Assembly: GCA_028277745.1 (NCBI GenBank)
Contig: JANQFR010000002.1
Coordinates: 23,153-87,152, forward strand
DNA: 64,000 nt
Direction of reading: 5' to 3'
Origin: Phycisphaeraceae bacterium
Lineage (GTDB): Bacteria > Planctomycetota > Phycisphaerae > Phycisphaerales > Phycisphaeraceae
In this document: in pieces, positions 58,630 to 64,000 of the stretch
Numbering within the stretch: position 1 is the stretch's first letter
Layout of the letters: every line of letters begins with the position of its first letter
The notes under the pieces: model-generated
What the model was told of the DNA's origin: nothing
Database searches by the model: none
The model's input: the letters and a program-made list of their open reading frames with translations, nothing else
Position numbers and translations under genes: made by a program

Positions 58630-59765
58630 GTGTGTTCACCCCAAAGACGCTGACGCTCAAAGACGGCGCCAAGGTCACGCTCCGCAGCCCGGAGGAGGAC
58701 GACGCCCCGCGGCTGATCGACTACCTCGATGCGGTGCGCCGCGAGACCGATTTCATCCTCTTCAGCCCCGACGACGACCTGCCGGAACTGGAGTGGGAGC
58801 GGAACTGGGTCCGGTCGAACCGCGACGGCGCCGGCGTCCAGATCATGGCGGAAGCCGATGGCGAAGTGGTGAGCCTGTGCGGGATCGGGTGCGGCGGGCA
58901 CGAGCGCGTCCGCCACCGCGGCGACATCGGCATCTCGGTGCGCCAGGCCTGGTGCGACCGGGGGCTGGGCACGCTGCTGATGCATGAGCTCGTCGGGTGG
59001 GCGGAGCAATCCGACGCGGTCGACGTGCTCACCCTGGGCGTGTTCGCCGACAACCCGCGTGCGATCCGCGTCTACGAGAAGGCCGGCTTCGCCGTCGACG
59101 GCCGCCGGCGATGGCAGACAAAACGCGGCGATGATTACGTTGATGAGCTCATCATGAGCCGCTGGGTCGGGCGCGGCCCCGAGCCGGTGGGCGACATCGA
59201 GCCGGTCGCGATCCCGTTGGGCGAAGACGCCGTGCTGCGCACCATCCTGCCAGGCGACGCCGAGGCGTTGTTCGAGCTGTACGAACGCAACCGAGAGCAC
59301 CTCCGGCCCTGGTTCCGCTGGGCGCCGTCGGTGACCTGCGTGCGCGAGGTCCGCGCCATGATCGGGCAATGGCTCGGGGCTTCCCGTGAAACGGGCGCGG
59401 TCTCCGCGGGGATCGAGGTCGATGGGAACCTGGTCGGCATGACTTATATGATCCGCCACGACGTACAGAACCGACGCGTCGAGCTAGGCTACTGGCTCGA
59501 CGCCGACGCCGTGGGACGGGGCTACATCACCAAGGCCTGCCGGGCTCTGATCGATTACGCGTTCACCCGGATAAACGTCAACCGGATCGACATCGCGGCC
59601 GACGTCAACAACCAGCGATCGCAGAACGTCGCGGAACGCCTGGGCTTCACCCGCGAAGCGGTGATCCGGCAGTGGCTGCGGTTCCCCGACGGGCGCTTCG
59701 TCGACATGGCGAGCTACTGCCTGCTCAGGTCCGAATGGGCGGCCACGGGCAAGGCGGTTTCGTGA
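58626..59765 (+). CDS. Tandem GNAT acetyltransferase
   Basis: A 379-residue protein made of two GNAT domains. The first (about residues 10-185) has the acetyl-CoA loop QAWCDRGLGTLLMHELV and FADNPRAIRVYEKAGF. The second (about 195-370) is RimJ/RimL-like with YWLDADAVGRGYITKACRAL, VNNQRSQNVAERLGFTRE. Acceptor substrates are unknown; RimJ/L-type domains acetylate protein N-termini, others acetylate small amines. The ATG at 58626 overlaps the leuA stop, so it belongs to the leu operon and is probably also under attenuation. Upstream open frame is leuA shadow. It converges on the sulfatase gene with four bases between stops. Confidence 0.87.
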   Translation: MSVFTPKTLTLKDGAKVTLRSPEEDDAPRLIDYLDAVRRETDFILFSPDDDLPELEWERNWVRSNRDGAGVQIMAEADGEVVSLCGIGCGGHERVRHRGDIGISVRQAWCDRGLGTLLMHELVGWAEQSDAVDVLTLGVFADNPRAIRVYEKAGFAVDGRRRWQTKRGDDYVDELIMSRWVGRGPEPVGDIEPVAIPLGEDAVLRTILPGDAEALFELYERNREHLRPWFRWAPSVTCVREVRAMIGQWLGASRETGAVSAGIEVDGNLVGMTYMIRHDVQNRRVELGYWLDADAVGRGYITKACRALIDYAFTRINVNRIDIAADVNNQRSQNVAERLGFTREAVIRQWLRFPDGRFVDMASYCLLRSEWAATGKAVS

Positions 59766-59769
59766 AGCC

Positions 59770-61119
59770 TTATCCGCGGTCGGGCAGGTCGTACTCCGCC
59801 GCGTAGTAGGGGTACGCCTCGTCGTACACGGCCAACGGCTGGGGCTGCTCGACCCGGCCGCGCGGCCGGCGCTCGGACCCTTCCGGGCCAAGCCTGGCGT
59901 TGTGGTCATCAAGCGTCTGTGTCAGGCGCTCGACAACCTCGGGATGGTCCGCGGCGATGTTCTGCGTTTCACCGATGTCGTTGACCAGGTCGTACAACTC
60001 GGGCGTGTCTTTATCCGGTTCGCCGTGCGACACGAAAAGCTTGTAGCGCTCGTCGCGAACGGCTTGAAGGTCCGAGCGGGCAAAGTAGCAGAAATCCTCA
60101 CGGGGCCGGGCGTCGTCATCGCCCAGCAGGACGGCGGAGAGGTCGACGCCGTCGATGGTCCGGGCGGGCATGCGGGCGTTGGCGAGTTGTACGAATGTCG
60201 GGAGCAGGTCGATCGCGGAGCAGAGCGTGTTGCAGACCCGACCGGCGGGGATATGGTTCTTCCAACGCGCGATCAAAGGCAACCGCATGCCGCCCTCCCA
60301 GGTCTGCCCCTTGTGGCCGCGCAGCGGGCGGTTGGACCCGCCTTCATCGCGGGCGCGTGAGCCGTTGTCCGAGGTGAACAGCACCAGCGTGTTCTCCTCG
60401 AGACCCAGCTCCTCCAACGTCTGCATGAGCATGCCGGTCGCCCAGTCGATGGCCATGACCGCGGCGCCGTAGCGCCCGTTGGCGGAACGGGCCAGCAGGT
60501 GTTCCGGCACGACCAGGGGCAGGTGAACGTACATGTGCGCGAAGTAGAGCAGGAACGGGCGGTCGCGGTTCTCGCGGATAAAAGAACGCGCCTCGGCCAC
60601 GTACCGCTCGGTCACCGCGGCCATGTCAAACTGCTGATCGACCACCTCTTCGTCACGCAGCAGCGGCAACGGCGGGTTCGGCGGGCCGTTCAGCTGCCGG
60701 CCCATGTCGTTGGAATAGGGGATGCCGAAATAGTGGTCGAACCCGTGCCGCGTCGGCAGGAACGCGCGCTGGTCGCCGCAGTGCCACTTGCCCACGATCT
60801 GGGTCGCGTACCCCTGTTCCTTCAACAGGGTGGCGAACGTTTCCTCTTCGGTCGACAGGCCGTCGGGGTTGCCGGGGAACAGGACCCAGCCCTTATCGAA
60901 CGAATCGAACCCGATCCGCGGCGGATAACAGCCGGTGAGCATCGCGCCGCGCGAGGGCGAGCAGACCGGCGACGCCATGTAAAAATCGGTGAAGCGCGTC
61001 CCTTCCGCCGCGAGCCGGTCGAGGTGAGGCGTCGGGTTGACCGTCGATCCGTAGCAGCCCAGGTCGCCATAGCCGAGGTCGTCGCAGTTGATCAGGATGA
61101 TGTTGGGTGGGGTTGTCAT
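59770..61119 (-). CDS. Arylsulfatase-type sulfatase without a visible signal peptide
   Basis: A 449-residue type I sulfatase. IILINCDDLGYGDLGCYGS gives metal ligands; C53 in CSPSR is the formylglycine precursor; GKWHCGDQRAFLPTRHGFD and LFTSDNGSRARDEGGSNRPL (about 245-264) are family motifs. Unlike most bacterial sulfatases it starts directly at the fold (MTTPPNIILI) with no signal sequence; no in-frame upstream extension with a signal was seen. It may act in the cytoplasm on imported sulfated oligosaccharides. It shares the direction of the upstream xylanase cluster, but a 200-bp gap with a terminator-like palindrome separates them. Confidence 0.92.
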   Translation of the reverse strand: MTTPPNIILINCDDLGYGDLGCYGSTVNPTPHLDRLAAEGTRFTDFYMASPVCSPSRGAMLTGCYPPRIGFDSFDKGWVLFPGNPDGLSTEEETFATLLKEQGYATQIVGKWHCGDQRAFLPTRHGFDHYFGIPYSNDMGRQLNGPPNPPLPLLRDEEVVDQQFDMAAVTERYVAEARSFIRENRDRPFLLYFAHMYVHLPLVVPEHLLARSANGRYGAAVMAIDWATGMLMQTLEELGLEENTLVLFTSDNGSRARDEGGSNRPLRGHKGQTWEGGMRLPLIARWKNHIPAGRVCNTLCSAIDLLPTFVQLANARMPARTIDGVDLSAVLLGDDDARPREDFCYFARSDLQAVRDERYKLFVSHGEPDKDTPELYDLVNDIGETQNIAADHPEVVERLTQTLDDHNARLGPEGSERRPRGRVEQPQPLAVYDEAYPYYAAEYDLPDRG

Positions 61120-61212
61120 CAGGTCGAGCTTCTCAAACGCAAAGAGGCGGCGAAAACATCGAAAACATTACCGCCGAAACTTACCGGTTATCGCGCGCGT
61201 AGGCAACGCGAA

Positions 61213-61240
61213 AAGCCCGGGGACCGCGGTCCCCGGGCTT
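61213..61240 (-). terminator. Terminator-like perfect palindrome after the xylanase gene
   Basis: The perfect 28-bp palindrome AAGCCCGGGGACCGCGGTCC... (61213-61240) gives a 14-bp stem. On the minus strand it is followed by a short T-run, and it lies 80 bp after the GH10 stop, before the sulfatase gene. Confidence 0.65.
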
Positions 61241-61319
61241 CGGCAGGATCAAAACGCTCGATATGGGCGTATGGAGAGGCCCGGGTGAAAACCGGGGAGG
61301 ACGGGGTTGGCGGCTTCGA

Positions 61320-63140
61320 TCATTCCGGCGTCATCACGAGCCGGGCCGGCTGATCGCCGAGCGTCGTGGCGACGACCGCGGACCGGTTGCCGATCGAGAC
61401 GCGGACGGCATAGTCACCCTTGAACCCACGGAGGCGCACAACGCCTTGGGCATCGGTCGTCAAGGATTCACGGGTCCGCCAGCGTTGGTGAACGAGCTGG
61501 CGGTACGCCTCGCCAACGGGGCGGACGTTGAACGCCGCGTCGAACAGCGCCGCGTTGGGGCGCCAGTGCCGCTGCGACCAGAAGCCCCACAGCAACACGC
61601 CCTCCACCTGGGGATGGCTGAACGCGGCCGTCAGGAAGTCGCGCATGTAGTCGGCCTGGAGCTGCTCGTCGGTGATGTCGATGTCCAGCTCGGTCACCTT
61701 GATCGGCAGACCCAACGCGGCGAAACGGTCGAAGACCTCGACGAGCCGCGACGGCGGGGTGAGGGTCCAGCCGAAGTGTCCCTGCATGCCGACGCCGCTG
61801 ACCGGGGCGCCTTCGGCGAGGAGGCGCTCAATCAGCTGGTAGTAAGCGTCCTGCTTCGCCGACGGCGCCAGCCCCGTGGTGAGGATGCCGTAGTCGTTGA
61901 TGTAGAGCGGGATCGACGGGTCCGCGCCGTACGCGAGGCGGAACCAGTCGGCCATCACGCCATTGCCCAGGATGTCCATCAGGTCACGGTTGCTGATCGC
62001 TTCGTTGAGGGCGTCCCACTCATGCACGCGCCCTTGATAAGCCGTGACCGTGTCGACGACCCGACGATTGACGGCCTCGCGCAACGCCTGGGGGTCCGAT
62101 TCGAGCCGGTGCACCGACTCGGGCAGCCACCGCCATCCCGGCCAGACCAGCGTGTGGCCGCGCACGGTCATGCCGTGCTCCTCGGCCCACCGCAGCGCCG
62201 CCTCGATCGTCTCGGGCGAGCCGATGCCGTGGTTGTTCCACTTCATCGCGTTCTCGAACACCAGCTCGTTGAACAGCTCGGCGGCGATCCGCCGGTAGCG
62301 CCGGGCATCCTCGGTGTCCGCCGCGATAACGTCGGGCACCACGGCCGATCCGAAACGGAACGCGTGGCCGGTCTGCTCCACCTCCACGACGGCGCCGGCG
62401 ATCGGCTCGCCCGCTTCGTCACGCACCTCGACCGTCAGGTCCTGCTTGCGGATCCGGTCGATCCGGGCCTCGGCCTCGGCACGCCAAGGCGCGTCCGCCT
62501 CGCGGCCCGGGTAAGACATCCGCGTCCAGGGCAGCTGGTCGATATCGACGTCCGACCCCAGGTTGATCACCCGGACGTCGGCGATCTCGATGACCTGCGG
62601 CGGGTAGCCGCACTGGAACGCCGCCTTCACCTCGCCCACGTCAAACGACATGCCGGCCTTGAACGGGAACGTGAACCGCCGCCACGCCGGCCCCACGCCC
62701 AAGTCGATGCTGATCGACTTGTTCCAGTCGGGAGACGCCTTCTCGAAGTTGAAGCGGAAGAACGCCTGGTCCGTGCTGGATTCCACCGCCCGCACCGCGA
62801 AAGACGCCACGAGCACGTCGCCCGCTCTGACCGGGACGCTGTTCAGCGCCATGGCTTCCACCGACCACACGTCCTGGACGCCCCCCAGCGTCTGGACCCG
62901 CACCGCGTGGTCAAACGCCTGCCCGTCGAGATCGACGACCGAGACCTTGCCCAGCTGCGACTGACTCCCGCCGGCCTCGGCCGCCTCACGCCAGGGCGTC
63001 GCGACGACGGGCGTTCCTTCAGACAGCACGATGTCCAGGCCTTCCTCGGCGACGGCCCCGAACGCCGTCGTAAACAGAGCGGCCCCAGTCATTCCGATCC
63101 GTGAGATACGCATAGGCTTCGCTTGCTTCCGATTGTCCAT
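61320..63140 (-). CDS. Secreted GH10 endo-1,4-beta-xylanase with N-terminal carbohydrate-binding-like domain
   Basis: A 606-residue secreted enzyme. After a signal segment (ISRIGMTGAALFTTAFGAVA), residues about 35-210 form a beta-sandwich like CBM4/9-type modules (QAFFRFNFEKASPDWNKSIS). A GH10 TIM barrel follows from about 225 with RGHTLVWPGWRWLP, acid/base E380 in WDALNEAISN, and nucleophile E484 in KVTELDI. The C-terminal 45 residues are a short beta domain. It would cut xylan or a related beta-1,4 glycan outside the cell. The ATG at 63140 shares its A with the TGA of the upstream pseudopilin gene (TGATG), so the two are translationally coupled. Confidence 0.93.
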   Translation of the reverse strand: MDNRKQAKPMRISRIGMTGAALFTTAFGAVAEEGLDIVLSEGTPVVATPWREAAEAGGSQSQLGKVSVVDLDGQAFDHAVRVQTLGGVQDVWSVEAMALNSVPVRAGDVLVASFAVRAVESSTDQAFFRFNFEKASPDWNKSISIDLGVGPAWRRFTFPFKAGMSFDVGEVKAAFQCGYPPQVIEIADVRVINLGSDVDIDQLPWTRMSYPGREADAPWRAEAEARIDRIRKQDLTVEVRDEAGEPIAGAVVEVEQTGHAFRFGSAVVPDVIAADTEDARRYRRIAAELFNELVFENAMKWNNHGIGSPETIEAALRWAEEHGMTVRGHTLVWPGWRWLPESVHRLESDPQALREAVNRRVVDTVTAYQGRVHEWDALNEAISNRDLMDILGNGVMADWFRLAYGADPSIPLYINDYGILTTGLAPSAKQDAYYQLIERLLAEGAPVSGVGMQGHFGWTLTPPSRLVEVFDRFAALGLPIKVTELDIDITDEQLQADYMRDFLTAAFSHPQVEGVLLWGFWSQRHWRPNAALFDAAFNVRPVGEAYRQLVHQRWRTRESLTTDAQGVVRLRGFKGDYAVRVSIGNRSAVVATTLGDQPARLVMTPE

Positions 63141-64000
63141 CACTGGTTGTCCACACAGATGTTGCGTTGCAGCAGGTCGGTGCCGTTGGCGTCGAACGGG
63201 ATGGCCGAGGCGTGCCCGTCGACGAAGACAAACGCCGCCGCCGAATCGCTGGCGTGGCGGCCGCGGATATTGCCGGCGTTCGAGCCGGCGGTGCTGAAAT
63301 CAATGGCGTCGACATTGCCGCCGGTCTCCACCGCGTTGCCGTCGTCGGCCCCGTAAGGCTCCGATCGCAGCAGGAACGAGCCGCTGAACAGCCTGAAGCC
63401 GTCGATGGCGTAGGCCTCGGCCGAGGCCTTGTTGTTCATGCCCCCCTGTTCGATCTGGACGCCGTCGAAGATCATGATCAGATCCGATTGGTTGAGAATG
63501 CTGTCCATCATCACCCGGTTCGGCAGACCCGACACCGCGTCATCGCCGTTGTTGTTCCGGCCCGGGTCGATCAGCAGGCGCGGGTGGGCGGAGTAGGTGT
63601 TGAAGTTCTGGCCGCCCGGGACCAGGTCGGCCAGGGCGTCGGGGCAGACGAACACGTCGCGGGTCAGCAGCTCTTCCGAGCTCCCCTGCCCGGCGAAGTC
63701 GGTCCCCGAGGCGCCCAGGTAGTTGGCCAGCAGCACCGAGAAGTCGGTGCCGCCGCCCGCGGCGTAAGGACTGCCGGGCGACGAGTCCTCACTGAGGGGC
63801 ATGACGTTGTTGTGGTCGATCGTGTAGCCGTGGACGGCCACGCCGATCTGGCGGAGGTTGGACAGGCACTGCGACTGCCGGGCGACCGTGCGCGCAGCGC
63901 TGAGGGCCGGCAGCAGGATCCCGATGAGCAGCGCAATGATCGATATCACGACCAACAGCTCGATGAGCGTAAACGCGTCAGCAAAACAGGAGGGTCGGCG
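63140..64000 (-). CDS. Pseudopilin-like protein (5' end outside the window)
   Basis: The frame is open to the window edge, giving 286 residues. It begins [20 protein letters not shown], a prepilin leader in which Ala replaces the usual Gly before FTLIELLV. The body contains [20 protein letters not shown], typical of planctomycete DUF1559-type pseudopilins, and a C-terminal [18 protein letters not shown] that resembles the H-x9-DG motif with a slightly longer spacing. It is translationally coupled to the GH10 xylanase gene. The first residues and start are missing. A role at the envelope in support of the secreted enzyme is inferred from this repeated pairing. Confidence 0.88.
   Translation of the reverse strand, partial: RRPSCFADAFTLIELLVVISIIALLIGILLPALSAARTVARQSQCLSNLRQIGVAVHGYTIDHNNVMPLSEDSSPGSPYAAGGGTDFSVLLANYLGASGTDFAGQGSSEELLTRDVFVCPDALADLVPGGQNFNTYSAHPRLLIDPGRNNNGDDAVSGLPNRVMMDSILNQSDLIMIFDGVQIEQGGMNNKASAEAYAIDGFRLFSGSFLLRSEPYGADDGNAVETGGNVDAIDFSTAGSNAGNIRGRHASDSAAAFVFVDGHASAIPFDANGTDLLQRNICVDNQ

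Overview
The window is chromosomal DNA of a high-GC Gram-negative bacterium, most likely a planctomycete of the Phycisphaerae type. The evidence is the combination of PEP-CTERM sorting signals (three proteins), pseudopilin-like secreted proteins with a C-terminal H-x9-DG-type motif (two), sulfatases, an ECF sigma factor with a very long C-terminal extension, a FlgI-like/HEAT lipoprotein and betaine-lipid genes. No rRNA, tRNA, CRISPR, prophage or insertion sequence was seen. Lineage is inferred from gene content only.

Layout. 1-6.4 kb: end of a membrane protein, a parvulin-type chaperone, serC, yggS, an sdpRI-like repressor/immunity pair, a DedA protein and a CCA-adding-type nucleotidyltransferase. 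6.5-9.3 kb: three consecutive paralogous zinc-ribbon membrane proteins with two near-identical long inverted repeats. 9.3-18.9 kb: a minus-strand polysaccharide-degradation cluster read from a GntR/LacI-type regulator through a PEP-CTERM protein, a pseudopilin, a 1220-residue glycoside hydrolase and a GH78-like enzyme to a sulfatase. 19-34 kb: proS, a PGRP-fold amidase, a small Ser/Thr kinase, comEC, a nucleotidyltransferase-like protein with a sugar transferase, an HD-GYP protein, an MFS transporter, PAP2 and GT39 proteins. 34-39.4 kb: an Mpv17-like protein and a Fur-box-preceded ferric iron ABC transporter (fbpA-fbpB-pepSY-fbpC). 39.5-43.3 kb: a PEP-CTERM trypsin-like protease and a sigma factor that itself carries a surface-type domain and a PEP-CTERM tail. 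43.4-48.6 kb: btaAB, hisD, a hicAB module whose hicA lacks an ordinary start codon, a bacterial PH protein and hpt. 48.9-58.6 kb: FlgI-like/HEAT lipoprotein, smc, LOG-family protein, pyrophosphatase and leuA preceded by a full ribosome-mediated attenuator. 58.6-64 kb: tandem-GNAT protein, a second sulfatase, a GH10 xylanase and a pseudopilin that runs off the window.

Four things stand out. (1) The sigma factor-PEP-CTERM fusion (40806-42767) looks like a membrane-anchored, surface-displayed transcription factor. (2) The leuA leader encodes a 25-residue peptide with seven leucines, followed by mutually exclusive antiterminator and terminator hairpins. (3) At least twelve genes have a -10-like hexamer placed exactly 6-7 nt before the start codon, often with a -35 element 16-18 bp further upstream, which implies widespread leaderless mRNAs. 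(4) Intergenic regions are full of several families of long inverted repeats, some nested; one unit has entered smc in frame and another forms the tail of comEC.
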